DNA from: Colwellia echini
GTDB taxonomy: Bacteria; Pseudomonadota; Gammaproteobacteria; Enterobacterales; Alteromonadaceae
Reading direction: 5' to 3'
Assembly (NCBI RefSeq): GCF_002843355.2
Contig: NZ_PJAI02000004.1
Span: 124,001-188,000, forward strand
Length of the DNA stretch: 64,000 nt
Made by a program: the position numbers and the translations under genes
The notes under the pieces: model-generated
Told to the model about the DNA's origin: nothing
What the model saw: only the letters and a program-made list of their open reading frames with translations
Database searches by the model: none
In this document: piece by piece, positions 17,452 to 26,762 of the stretch
Numbering within the stretch: the first letter of the stretch is position 1
Layout: every line of letters begins with the position of its first letter

Positions 17452-18800
17452 TATTTAGACCCCTTCTCTGCGATAGCAGCAATTAAACCAGCGCTTTGCT
17501 CATCTAATTTTTGTAATACCGACTTACTCTTACCAGCCACAATAGAGTGAACTAAGATAAGTGGTAACGCACAAATCAAACCTAAAGCAGTTGTTACAAG
17601 TGCAAGTGAGATGTTACCAGCCATGATTTTCGGGTCACCCGTACCAAACAATGTAATAGTTTGGAAAGTCATGATCATACCGATAACGGTACCTAATAGA
17701 CCCATTAGAGGAGCTATAGCAGCAAACATTTTGATTAAGCCTACACCACGGTCAACTTGAGGTGTTTCACGAAGGATAGCTTCATCTAATTTCAATTCTA
17801 ATGTTTCAGCATCGGCTGATTGATTATCATAGAAAACTTTAAGTAAACGACCTAGAGGGTTGTTTTCATTTGGCTTATCAAGGTTTTTCTCTTGTGCTTT
17901 AATTTTAGAGCTCATGCCACCTAAAACAATTAAACGTTCAAGAGCGATTAACAAACCAAGTACTAATAATACTGTGATTGCATAACCAACTTCTTTACCT
18001 TCATGGAAGAATTCTTCAACAGTCTTCTTGCGTGTTTCTAAAGATAAGATACCACCACGTGAAGGGTCAAGGTAAACACCAGTGTAACCACCAGTAGTTT
18101 CGAAGAAGTCACTAGCAGTTTCAGTAATGAAACCTGCAGGTTGCTTAGGTAACGGTTGAACTTGACCAACTTCATCGTTGTAAGTTAAGTAACCGTTCTC
18201 TGACACTAAGTTAAATGTACCTATACGAGTAATCGTTTCAGTAGTTTTAGTACCATCTAAGTTAGTTACGTCAACACTGAACTTTGAAACTTTACCAGAT
18301 TCAGTCATTTCAGTTTGTAAAGCAAACCATAATTCTTCAAGGTCAGAAATAGCTGGGATTTCTTTTGCGTTAGCTATGCGGTTTAACGCTTCGCCACGAC
18401 CTGGGAATTCAGCACTTACAATTGAGGTACTGATTTGACCAAAAGCATCAGCTGCTGCTGCACGTGAAACACCAAACATTTCACCTAAAGTACCGGTAGC
18501 ATTGTCTAGTTCAAGTTCTTTTTGTGCTAATTTAATTTCATTAGCTGCGTATTCGCTAGTTAAACGATCGTTACGAGCGTTTTGGTCTGCTAATTCTTTT
18601 TTAGCTTTCGCTAATAAAGCGGCTTTATCTGCTTTAGCAGATAAAAACTCAGCTTCACGTTTTTTATCAATAGTAGCTTCTGATACACGATCTGCTTTAA
18701 CTTTTTTCAATAAATCGTCTAACTGATTCGCTTGTGTTGATGCTACAAAACCAGCTGACATAGTTGCTGCTAGCAATACAAAATTAATAACTTTTTTCAT
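17451..18800 (-). CDS. Long ExbB-like protein with periplasmic coiled coil (TtpC-like)
   Basis: A 449-residue MotA/TolQ/ExbB protein. It starts with a signal peptide (MKKVINFVLLAATMSAGFVAST) and a charged coiled-coil region (about residues 30-105), followed by a periplasmic domain and then the three-helix ExbB core: GYAITVLLVLGLLIALERL, FAAIAPLMGLLGTVIGMIMTF and LVTTALGLICALPLILV. In Vibrio the equivalent TtpC is needed for TonB2 energisation together with ExbB2/ExbD2, so the same role is inferred. It overlaps the DUF3450 gene by one base (TAATG). Confidence 0.9.
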   Translation of the reverse strand: MKKVINFVLLAATMSAGFVASTQANQLDDLLKKVKADRVSEATIDKKREAEFLSAKADKAALLAKAKKELADQNARNDRLTSEYAANEIKLAQKELELDNATGTLGEMFGVSRAAAADAFGQISTSIVSAEFPGRGEALNRIANAKEIPAISDLEELWFALQTEMTESGKVSKFSVDVTNLDGTKTTETITRIGTFNLVSENGYLTYNDEVGQVQPLPKQPAGFITETASDFFETTGGYTGVYLDPSRGGILSLETRKKTVEEFFHEGKEVGYAITVLLVLGLLIALERLIVLGGMSSKIKAQEKNLDKPNENNPLGRLLKVFYDNQSADAETLELKLDEAILRETPQVDRGVGLIKMFAAIAPLMGLLGTVIGMIMTFQTITLFGTGDPKIMAGNISLALVTTALGLICALPLILVHSIVAGKSKSVLQKLDEQSAGLIAAIAEKGSK

Positions 18801-19579
18801 TATTTTGCTCCTGCTGCAAATACTGGTAATTTAGTTAAGTTCATTGGAAGTTGTTTACGTGCCATACGAATAGCATCTGTAACAGGTTTTAGGTAATCAT
18901 CACCTAATTCTTCCCATAAACGTGTTTCATTGTTCCATAACCACGAATGCTTAGCATCAAGTGATTGAGCAACAAAAGCAACACGCCCCATATGAACGAA
19001 ATCAGCAGTTAATGTACGACCACCAAGATCAATTTCGCCTTGATATGCATCAAAAATAGTACCGTAACCAGCTTCTATTTCATACGCTTCAAGTACTAAA
19101 CGGAATTGCTCAGATGTAGTAACATTTGAGTCATCCATTACTGCATGAAGGTTTGCAACACGCTCTAAACGTCGTTCAAGGTTCATTGGAACATCTAAGC
19201 TAATGAACTCTTCGAGTGATGCAATCATGTCGTACATAAGTGGTACAACACCTTGCTTAACTTTATCAACACCGTCGATTTGTTTTTGCAAAGATGCGAT
19301 GTTTGCTACTTGATCATTCACCATGCGTTGAACATGGTCATTATAACCGCGTAAAACTTCGCCTTCATCTACAGTATTACGATATTCCGCAATAAGATCT
19401 TGCGTTTGTTCGTAAATGCTATTGACTTTAGCTTGTGACTTTGCGGCTTGCTTGAAGATTTGTGCTTCAGCATTTTGAAGGTCTGTTAATGCATCAGCAG
19501 CAGCTATATTGCTACCTACTAGCGCTAGTGCGCCAACCATCGCTGTAGCGATGAGGCTTTTCTTACTTACTTTGGACAT
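18800..19579 (-). CDS. DUF3450 periplasmic protein of the TonB2 operon
   Basis: A 259-residue protein with a signal peptide (SLIATAMVGALALVGSNIAAADA), then a helical coiled-coil region (about residues 30-110) and a compact C-terminal domain (RVAFVAQSLDAKHSWLWNNETRLWEEL) characteristic of DUF3450. The family occurs almost only in TonB2-type operons, and its role is presumed to be in the periplasmic part of the energising complex. The ATG at 19579 has GGGA just upstream and is preferred over a TTG three codons earlier. It is the first gene of the six-gene operon. Confidence 0.9.
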   Translation of the reverse strand: MSKVSKKSLIATAMVGALALVGSNIAAADALTDLQNAEAQIFKQAAKSQAKVNSIYEQTQDLIAEYRNTVDEGEVLRGYNDHVQRMVNDQVANIASLQKQIDGVDKVKQGVVPLMYDMIASLEEFISLDVPMNLERRLERVANLHAVMDDSNVTTSEQFRLVLEAYEIEAGYGTIFDAYQGEIDLGGRTLTADFVHMGRVAFVAQSLDAKHSWLWNNETRLWEELGDDYLKPVTDAIRMARKQLPMNLTKLPVFAAGAK

Positions 19580-20033
19580 AGTTCCCAACCATTGCTATTT
19601 TAATTTTGATAACTCGAATTACAAAAAATTTTGATAATCCGTTGCTTACCTCAAATATAAAAGTCTGTCTTTTTAATATAACTTTTTATGAATACAACCT
19701 ATCAATAGTCCCAAATGACGGCTGCGCTGTCAAGGTGAGACTTAAAAAGACTGTCTTTTGTGTTTTTATCAACCTATTACTAGCGATATTTTCGCCAATT
19801 TATAATTAAAGCGAGAATAAATGTAATATATTAATATAAAATATCTTCATAATTAGCGAAATTTCTTAAGTTTTGGTTAATGTCTTAGTTAATATTTCAT
19901 TAAGTAAAACCCACGACTTAAGGGACAAAAATTTTGCCTAGTGATGTTTTACTAACATCTTCGTACTAAGTCAACTTTATTTGCTCTAATTGCTAAATAA
20001 ACCGACACGTTATTTTTCGATTATGCTATAAAA

Positions 20034-20056
20034 AAACCTACTATAAAGTAGGCTTT
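20034..20056 (-). terminator. Terminator of the TonB-dependent receptor gene
   Basis: On the minus strand, AGCCTAC-TTTATA-GTAGGTT is followed by T residues, about 45 bp past the receptor stop. The rest of 19580-20033 is AT-rich and presumably holds the promoter of the TonB2 operon; no gene or clear operator was seen. Confidence 0.85.
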
Positions 20057-20100
20057 TTGTTTAACACAGCAGTTTATTAATTAATGTTTAAAATTAGCAG

Positions 20101-22875
20101 TTAAAATCTTGCCGTTGCATTTACATACAAATATTGTCCTGCTAAATCATAAGAATAATTAATGGTATTTGCATCATCATAATTTGATAAATAAGGAGGT
20201 TTAACATCAAACAAGTTACGTGCCCCTACAGATACATTATAAGTATCATTAATATAATAAGTACCTTGAATATCTGTATAAACAACAGAGTCTGCTACTG
20301 AATCTAATGTTGTTTCGTTTGCGTTAATGTCATCACCGCTAGATTGATAGCGGAAAGTCACATTAGTAGCATAACTCTCTGTGGCAAAACTAAAACCTAA
20401 ATTTGTTCTCCATTTAGCAAAAACAGCTGGACTACCTTCCCACTGATCTGCTGCAACCATACCTGCTGCTTCAATAGTTTCACTACCTTCAGTAATCATA
20501 TAATTATACGAGATAACATAAGTCCCATTTAATGAAGTGGTAAAACTACCGTTAGCAAAGTCGATATTATAAAGAAAGTCAAAATCAATACCTGATGTTT
20601 CAAAAGTAGATAAGTTCGCATCACTAACTAAAATACCTGAAAGCACACCAAGTACATTACGACGTGGTGATGTATGATGAGGCGGGGTATCTAATGGTCC
20701 ATAATCAGTACCTTTAAACAACTCACATAACGGATTTGAAAAATCTACGCTGTTATAGCATTGACTTGCAACATTATTAACACCAGCGGTGCCGATACCC
20801 TGTTCTATTTTAATATCAAAATAATCGAATGCCATATTAAAGTTTTCTATACCAGAATAAACTAATCCAACAGTGATACTTTCTGATTCCTCAGGAGTTA
20901 GCGCGGAGTTACCACCAATAATAGCATTCGATTGAGAGTCTGAATCAAAATCGCTTGGTAGACCATCAGCGGTACAATTAGCTTTTAGTATTTCATTATC
21001 GCTTTTACCATATTCCCAACACGGGTCGGTATAAGCAATTGCCGATTGCTCCTCTGGTGCATATAGCTCAGTTACACTTGGTGCTCTTAAGCCTTCTGCG
21101 AATGTTGCTCTTGCTAATAGTCCATCAACGGGTTCCCATTCAAGACCGAACTTTGTATTTGTTGTGGTATCTTCTTGGTTACTATAATCAGATGCTCTTA
21201 CTGCTGCTGTAACAGTTAGACGTTCAGCAAAAGCTAAACCAGAAAATAACGGTAATATAAACTCAGCATATATTTCATCAACGCTGTATCCGCCTTCCGT
21301 TCTTTGCCCACTTTGGCCATATACTTGGCCTAATGCTTCTGCACCATCAGGTTCGTTTAAATAATATTCAGTTCGACGTTCATAACCTGCAGCCCACAGG
21401 ATAGCGCCACCTGGTAATTCAATGTCACCAAAATCCCCTGTTAAGTTGGCTAGAAATTGTGTTGTTGTACCTTTACGAACAGGTGAAAAGGTAACTGTCG
21501 CAAATGTATTCTGCTCATCCGTCATTGTATCTTTAGCAAATGGGTTCCATAAACCAGGGCACTCTTCATCAGCATCACATAACTCTGGGCTTAATAAAGT
21601 TTCCGTATTTGGGCGATTTAACTCACCTTTGTTAATACGTGCATCAATAAAGCGAGAATAATTATAAGAAATATCCCAGCCCCAATCATTGTCAAACTCG
21701 CCTTGCAAGCCTGTTACTACACGGTAATCATTGGTGTCTTGCTCAAAAGAACGCCCACCACCTTCAGTGATACGGCGGTTAACAGAAACATCAACACCGT
21801 AAATATTATCAGGGTGTGCAGCTGGAACAGGTGCACTCCAAAAAGTTGCTGCGGGAGCCATTTGTTGACTTGATTGACGATTTGAAAAACCAGCTTCGGC
21901 AAATAATGCTATTGAATTAGATACTTGATAATTAGACGCTGCATTTACAGAGAAAATTTTAACCGGTGTAACTAAGTAGCTTGTTGAGGCATAGTTATAA
22001 CCATAATCTGCAGTATTATACGAAACGCCTTTGCCATCTAGCGTTACATAGCTTGAACCAACGGTAGAATCATCAGGTCGTTTATCACCTACTATTTCAC
22101 CATTAATTGGTGTGCCAAGTGGTAAATTCACAAGGCCGTAAGCCGAATGACCTGACCCCCCACAATAAGTTGTTGAGCCCACGCCATCATCCCACAAAGG
22201 GCATACTGAGAAATCTCTATCCGCTTGAGTTATTGCTTCACGATCAGTGTAATCAATTGAAAACACCACATTGCCTTTAGCATTTGAAGTACCTGTTACA
22301 ACAGAGAATTTCTTTATATTACCATCACCGTCTCCAGTAACATCGTACTGACCGGTAATATCTAAGCCTTCAAAATCGTTTTTAGTAATAAAGTTAATAA
22401 CGCCGGCAATGGCATCCGAGCCATAAATAGTTGAAGCACCATCTCGTACTACTTCGATACGATCAATAAAACTTGTAGGAATTGAGTTTAAATCTCCGGA
22501 GTTAAAGCGACGACCATTAATAAGTACTAATGTGCGACCAGCCCCTAAGCCACGAAGCGAAACGGTTGCTAAACCAGCACTAGCATTATTAACATTAGAA
22601 CCTAACTGTGCACCATTCATTGCTGGAATTTGTTTAATAAAAGTATCTAACGAAGTGGCACCTGAAGCGAGAATATCAGCTGAAGAGTAAACAGTAATAG
22701 GGCTTGCTGCTTCGAGATCTGTACGGGTAATACGCGATCCAGTTACTTGAATTTTTTCTACTTCTTCTATACCTTCATCTACTGCAAAAGATGAGGTTGA
22801 AATTACAGAGGCCGCGCTAGCGCCAAACAACATAGCGATACGGATCGCTTTAGCTACTTTACTACTGTTATACAT
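20101..22875 (-). CDS. TonB-dependent outer membrane receptor
   Basis: A 924-residue receptor. It has a long signal peptide (about 31 residues, ending SSFA), a TonB-box-like stretch (VEKIQVTGSRI), a plug domain (VSLRGLGAGRTLVLINGRRF and then IDRIEVVRDGASTIYGSDAIAGVINFI), a beta-barrel, and the C-terminal motif YVNATARF with terminal Phe. It should import a ligand across the outer membrane using TonB. The extracellular loops contain paired Cys (for example CPLWDDGVGSTTYC). Ligand is unknown; receptors of this type beside DUF3450/TonB2 operons recur in related genera, suggesting a dedicated TonB2 client. It has its own terminator before the TonB2 operon. Confidence 0.92.
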   Translation of the reverse strand: MYNSSKVAKAIRIAMLFGASAASVISTSSFAVDEGIEEVEKIQVTGSRITRTDLEAASPITVYSSADILASGATSLDTFIKQIPAMNGAQLGSNVNNASAGLATVSLRGLGAGRTLVLINGRRFNSGDLNSIPTSFIDRIEVVRDGASTIYGSDAIAGVINFITKNDFEGLDITGQYDVTGDGDGNIKKFSVVTGTSNAKGNVVFSIDYTDREAITQADRDFSVCPLWDDGVGSTTYCGGSGHSAYGLVNLPLGTPINGEIVGDKRPDDSTVGSSYVTLDGKGVSYNTADYGYNYASTSYLVTPVKIFSVNAASNYQVSNSIALFAEAGFSNRQSSQQMAPAATFWSAPVPAAHPDNIYGVDVSVNRRITEGGGRSFEQDTNDYRVVTGLQGEFDNDWGWDISYNYSRFIDARINKGELNRPNTETLLSPELCDADEECPGLWNPFAKDTMTDEQNTFATVTFSPVRKGTTTQFLANLTGDFGDIELPGGAILWAAGYERRTEYYLNEPDGAEALGQVYGQSGQRTEGGYSVDEIYAEFILPLFSGLAFAERLTVTAAVRASDYSNQEDTTTNTKFGLEWEPVDGLLARATFAEGLRAPSVTELYAPEEQSAIAYTDPCWEYGKSDNEILKANCTADGLPSDFDSDSQSNAIIGGNSALTPEESESITVGLVYSGIENFNMAFDYFDIKIEQGIGTAGVNNVASQCYNSVDFSNPLCELFKGTDYGPLDTPPHHTSPRRNVLGVLSGILVSDANLSTFETSGIDFDFLYNIDFANGSFTTSLNGTYVISYNYMITEGSETIEAAGMVAADQWEGSPAVFAKWRTNLGFSFATESYATNVTFRYQSSGDDINANETTLDSVADSVVYTDIQGTYYINDTYNVSVGARNLFDVKPPYLSNYDDANTINYSYDLAGQYLYVNATARF

Positions 22876-23093
22876 TTATACTCCCTAGTTCACCAAAGTG
22901 ATGGGTAATTGTTTGTTTTTAAGAGCCAAGATATTTTATCTGGTTAAATATATTTCCATGTTTAGTTAATTATATTTCCGTATGTTATTGAGTCATAAAG
23001 CCCTCATTATAAAGATAGTAAACGGGAAAGACACAAACCGTCAACAATCGTTATACTTACTTAAAGGCTTTTACAAATATTATCACGCTATTT

Positions 23094-23287
23094 AACCTGA
23101 GTTCAGGATAAGAAAATGCTACAACAACCTTAATTACCCATATTACTTCGTTATGAAGGCTCCCAAAACAAGTTATTGGCTTCACTTTTCTGCCTTGTAC
23201 TACGAATAATTAAAACTATTGTAGAGATAAAACCCTAAGTAATTGATATTATTACCCTACTCACCTTCATTATCCCGAACTCAGATT
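23094..23287 (-). mobile_element. MITE-like element, copy B (inverted relative to A)
   Basis: A 194-bp element from AACCTGAGTT to AACTCAGATT, with a perfect 4-bp flanking duplication ATTT (23090-23093 and 23288-23291). Its reverse complement aligns end to end with copy A. It lies in the 741-bp gap between the receptor gene and priC, which otherwise contains no gene I can support. Confidence 0.87.
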
Positions 23288-23616
23288 ATTTATTTAAGCT
23301 AATTTGGCAATTACTTACAGTATTTACCTCACTTTAATTTAAAAAACCTTAACGTTAATACTTCGAAATTAACTAGTTAATTAACTATCTCATAATATAA
23401 CAGTACGAAAATTACGGAGATACTCCCCCCAGAGCATAATCAATACAACCTTAAAATACTTACAAAAGCATAACAAAATATAATTGCTCTATTTCTACAA
23501 AAATTTACTCAGACCTGAATCAGTATGGCAGTATTAATTTTGTTTACTACTGATATTTCTTTACTCCTAATTACGTTATAATTATCTATCAAAATCACTA
23601 GAATTATCGCTCCTCT

Positions 23617-24300
23617 ATGCGCAATCCTCAACATGAAGTAGCTATTGGTCGCTTATCAGCCTTGCTTGATCATATACTTGATCAAGCGAAAGAAACCGAT
23701 CTGAACAATAGCAAACAAAAATCTCATCGATTGATTGAAAACAACAATCTATTTTCTGAGCACTTATTTACCACACAAAGCGATAAAATATCTCACTATG
23801 TTGAAGAAGTTAAAAATAAATTAAATGAGTTTTCTCGCTTATATAGTGTCAGTGCTGACAATATTAATAGAACTGAATTTGCTAAATCGTCCTTAGGTAA
23901 AATTGAACAACAAATATCAGGGTTAATGAATGCCATCCAAGCTAACAAACCTATGCATCAAGCTGCCCAAGTAAGTTTCGACGCAAGAAAAAAAGTCAGA
24001 CAAAAGACTAATCAAGCAACACAAGTAAAACAAAATGATCAATATAACAATTTGACAAAATCAGTCTTACTATCAAGTCATCAACTTTATCAACAATTAA
24101 GCGAACATCACGAATTTGAAAGAAGATTGATGGATATGGTCGCAGAGCGTGAACAGCAACGTATGAGAACAAAACCCGGCAATAACGAACAGTTATCGCA
24201 AGAGGTGCTCGCTTTACATCAGCGTCTTGGCCGTTGCCGTAAAGCAATATCGGTTATCGAACGAAATATCGAACTTGCGGAAAAAAACAACCTAAGATGA
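23617..24300 (+). CDS. priC: Primosomal replication protein PriC
   Basis: A 227-residue mostly helical protein. The C-terminal half carries the PriC signature: YQQLSEHHEFERRLMDMVAERE and then LHQRLGRCRKAISVIE, matching E. coli PriC in the same order. PriC promotes reloading of DnaB helicase at stalled forks by recognising SSB-coated gaps. The N-terminal half is less conserved and longer than in E. coli (175 residues). No strong ribosome binding site precedes the ATG at 23617. It is a single gene. Confidence 0.85.
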   Translation: MRNPQHEVAIGRLSALLDHILDQAKETDLNNSKQKSHRLIENNNLFSEHLFTTQSDKISHYVEEVKNKLNEFSRLYSVSADNINRTEFAKSSLGKIEQQISGLMNAIQANKPMHQAAQVSFDARKKVRQKTNQATQVKQNDQYNNLTKSVLLSSHQLYQQLSEHHEFERRLMDMVAEREQQRMRTKPGNNEQLSQEVLALHQRLGRCRKAISVIERNIELAEKNNLR

Positions 24301-24557
24301 CAATTAATACCAGTACTATTTAAGTAGATAATTTATCTTGCACCTAGATAAATGGCCAAATGCAAGCCGTTTATTTTTATAACTACTTGTTATAATTATT
24401 AAATAAATAACGAGCTAGTTAGATATTTTAACCAGTATAAATGTTCATATATTAAATGGAGTTGGTACAAATCATCACCTTATATATTCGCATTTTTAAC
24501 TAACTCAGGTTACTCTTGATAAGTGTACCGTGATGATAATTATTTTAACGAGGCTTT

Positions 24558-24830
24558 ATGAAAATTTCAGATGACATTCACAACTATTATGAAAAACTAG
24601 TTATGCAGCACTTTGAGGAAGCAAAATTTGACGAGAAATATGATGCAGATTACATTGCTGACTTAGTCTGTGTCGTTTTAAATCAGTTACCTACTCGTTA
24701 CATACGACACGAAGTTGATATGGCATTTTATCTCCCCCCTTCCGAGCGTTTCGATATGGAAAACAGAGTTAAAAAAGCGATAACTAAAGCGATAGAGTTT
24801 ATGAATATTAATCAACTGAATAAATCATAA
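24558..24830 (+). CDS. ComFB-family protein (putative cyclic dinucleotide receptor)
   Basis: A 90-residue protein matching the late competence protein ComFB family: an N-terminal NYYEKLVMQHFEE helix, then the DYIADLVCVVLNQLPTRYIRHEVDM core with the conserved LNxLPxRY pattern. GAGG lies upstream of the ATG. Family members in cyanobacteria and other bacteria have been reported to bind cyclic dinucleotides, so a second-messenger role is possible. The gene is convergent with a membrane GGDEF protein whose stop codon is 110 bp away, which makes a functional link plausible but unproven. Competence is not implied. Confidence 0.82.
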   Translation: MKISDDIHNYYEKLVMQHFEEAKFDEKYDADYIADLVCVVLNQLPTRYIRHEVDMAFYLPPSERFDMENRVKKAITKAIEFMNINQLNKS

Positions 24831-24939
24831 TACTTGCTGTAAACGTAAACAAGTTAAGTATATAGCTTTAGCTTATAATTCTACTTAACCGTATTAGATG
24901 CATCTACTAACTTTCAAAAGATGCATCATCAAACAGATA

Positions 24940-26037
24940 TTATGTTAAACAAAACACCTTATTACCACCAAGCGCTTTAGCTTTATTCAATGCTCTGTCA
25001 GCTCTTACTTGAATAGAGCGAATTTCATTATCATTTTCTAATAAAGTAGAAATGCCAATACTTAAAGTTAATGGTATTTTAGTTTTCCCTGTTGAAAATA
25101 AATGTTGCTGCACAGAGTCGCTAATATTTTGTGCCAAAGACTTTGCACTTAACATGTCATATTCAGGCAATAAAATACAAAACTCTTGCTGACTAACCTT
25201 TGCTATATCCCCTTTGTTATACAATTGTGCATTCATTAGTTTTTCTACATGTAACAGTAACGGTTCTTCGATTAACGAGCCATGCTTTTGATAAATACTA
25301 CTTAGATTATCAATGTACACACAAAGCATTGATAGTTCCTGCTGATTATTTTTAGCTTCTTCTAACAACGCCTTACCAAGTATGTAATGATTTTTCGAAT
25401 TCAGTACATCAGTTAAAGGGTCTTTATTAGCTAAATAATGTAACTCTCTACTTTGTTTACGTAATTGCTTTCTGTGCTTTTCCATTTGTTTAGCAAAAGC
25501 AGATAAACTTAATGAGAAAAAAATGAGGGCGATAACTACACTGACAAAGCTTAATTCACTATAAGTTTCCTCAACAAAAGCTTGAATCATACCTAAGCCA
25601 ATAATTGCACTTATTGTTAAAGTATAACCGGCTAAAACACCACTTAGCATATAAGCATAAAAAATAGTTAGGAAAAACCATATAGCTCGAAATGCATCTT
25701 CGGGAACATTAATGATAGCGGCGATACAGCCAACATAACAAAGGGGTAAAAAAAGACTACAAGCAGTTACAAAACTAACCACTCTTTTTTGTAATATGAT
25801 AAAGAGTATAAAGTTGGAAACAGAAAAGAAAAAATTAAAATCTCGCTGGGCCGTGCCCATATCATGCAAGCCAAAAACATTTAACAATGCAAATACCGCA
25901 GTGAGCGATCCAGCAATAGCCATGATACGTAATAATAAACTGCGCTTAAAAATAGAGTCGTTATTATCTAACATCTCCGGGGTTGCAAGCTCTAATGCTG
26001 CGTCGTCAGTTTTAGGGAAAAACATCTTGTTGGTCAT
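24940..26037 (-). CDS. Membrane GGDEF-domain protein with degenerate signature
   Basis: A 365-residue protein. Residues about 35-190 contain several membrane segments (for example FFFSVSNFILFIIL, VTACSLFLPLCYVGCIAAII and FVSVVIALIFFSLSLSAFA), followed by a GGDEF domain (about 205-365: YLANKDPLTDVLNSKNHY ... LSIGISTL ... ADRALNKAKALGGNKVF). The signature reads SQQEF at residues 282-286 instead of GGDEF; the metal-binding Asp (CVYIDNL) and the Glu are kept but both Gly are lost. Diguanylate cyclase activity is therefore doubtful, and it may act as a sensor or binding protein. It is convergent with the ComFB-family gene. Confidence 0.88.
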   Translation of the reverse strand: MTNKMFFPKTDDAALELATPEMLDNNDSIFKRSLLLRIMAIAGSLTAVFALLNVFGLHDMGTAQRDFNFFFSVSNFILFIILQKRVVSFVTACSLFLPLCYVGCIAAIINVPEDAFRAIWFFLTIFYAYMLSGVLAGYTLTISAIIGLGMIQAFVEETYSELSFVSVVIALIFFSLSLSAFAKQMEKHRKQLRKQSRELHYLANKDPLTDVLNSKNHYILGKALLEEAKNNQQELSMLCVYIDNLSSIYQKHGSLIEEPLLLHVEKLMNAQLYNKGDIAKVSQQEFCILLPEYDMLSAKSLAQNISDSVQQHLFSTGKTKIPLTLSIGISTLLENDNEIRSIQVRADRALNKAKALGGNKVFCLT

Positions 26038-26083
26038 ATGTTCAATTTACTTCAGGTGATTTACTTTAGATATTATTTTAAAT

Positions 26084-26107
26084 TTATTATTATTATTATT
26101 ATTATTA
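26084..26107. repeat. Trinucleotide microsatellite (TTA)8
   Basis: Eight consecutive TTA units lie 47-70 bp upstream of the GGDEF-protein start codon, inside its likely promoter or leader. Length changes could alter spacing. The rest of 26038-26512 is AT-rich with no gene seen. Confidence 0.9.
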
Positions 26108-26512
26108 ACATTAAGCAGTATACCTTTATTATTTACTGCAGTTAAAGACTCAAGATCACATTTACAGCTAAAATAACGACAGCTCGCTATTAATTCATTA
26201 CTTTTTGATAATTAGCACTTCAATTTCTATACGATCAATATGCTGTTACCCATATTATTTTCCATATATTTTCAAACAACCGTTAAGCAGTGATTGAAAA
26301 ATATAATCAACTCGAATTGGTAATAGGTATCATAGACGTATGATTTTAAAATATTATATATCAGACTTTATAGGTAAGTAATTTTATAGATAAGAATGCG
26401 TTGTATAAGAGATATCACAAAAAAATTAAATGTGATCTAAACTTGCTAGACACTCAATGTAAGCTCTAGCTAAATAATATAGAAATAAGTGCTTATTGAG
26501 ATACTAAAAATT

Positions 26513-26626
26513 GGGTGGCGACCCAACCAGCCACACCTCGGCACATGAGTCGTCTGCTGCGGTTGCTTCCTTCCGGACCTGGCCGAGTTCACAGAGTATC
26601 ATTGCGAGGGGACCGAAAGGGTCACC
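26513..26626 (-). ncRNA. ffs: Signal recognition particle 4.5S RNA
   Basis: The minus strand contains the invariant SRP apical domain (CAGGTCCGGAAGGAAGCA) with the internal loops that bind Ffh. The ends pair: 5' GGTGACCC (26626-26619) with 3' GGGTCGCC (26524-26517), closing one long hairpin of about 114 nt. It directs inner membrane proteins to the translocon with Ffh and FtsY. The 3' end is placed at the T-rich run near 26513 and could be off by a few bases. Confidence 0.95.
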
Positions 26627-26668
26627 ATAGAGGCTTTAAAAAAGTACTTATATCTTTAAAGCGCGCGA

Positions 26669-26697
26669 ATTATCGCTAATGACAACAATAGATGCAA
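26669..26697 (-). promoter_or_regulatory. Likely sigma-70 promoter of ffs
   Basis: TTGCAT (-35), a 17-base spacer and GATAAT (-10) on the minus strand, followed by a GC-rich discriminator TCGCGCGC like those of growth-rate-controlled stable RNA genes. The implied leader of about 36 nt before the mature RNA fits the processed precursor known for E. coli 4.5S RNA. Confidence 0.65.
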
Positions 26698-26762
26698 GCA
26701 CAACTTGCCAAAACACATTTACTTGTTGATTTTTTGAACTTATTAATTAAGTTTAGCCGCTA

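Noticed and set aside
24502-24511. AACTCAGGTT resembling a MITE terminus
   Set aside because: Only the ten terminal bases match, with no partner end nearby; could be chance or a very decayed remnant.
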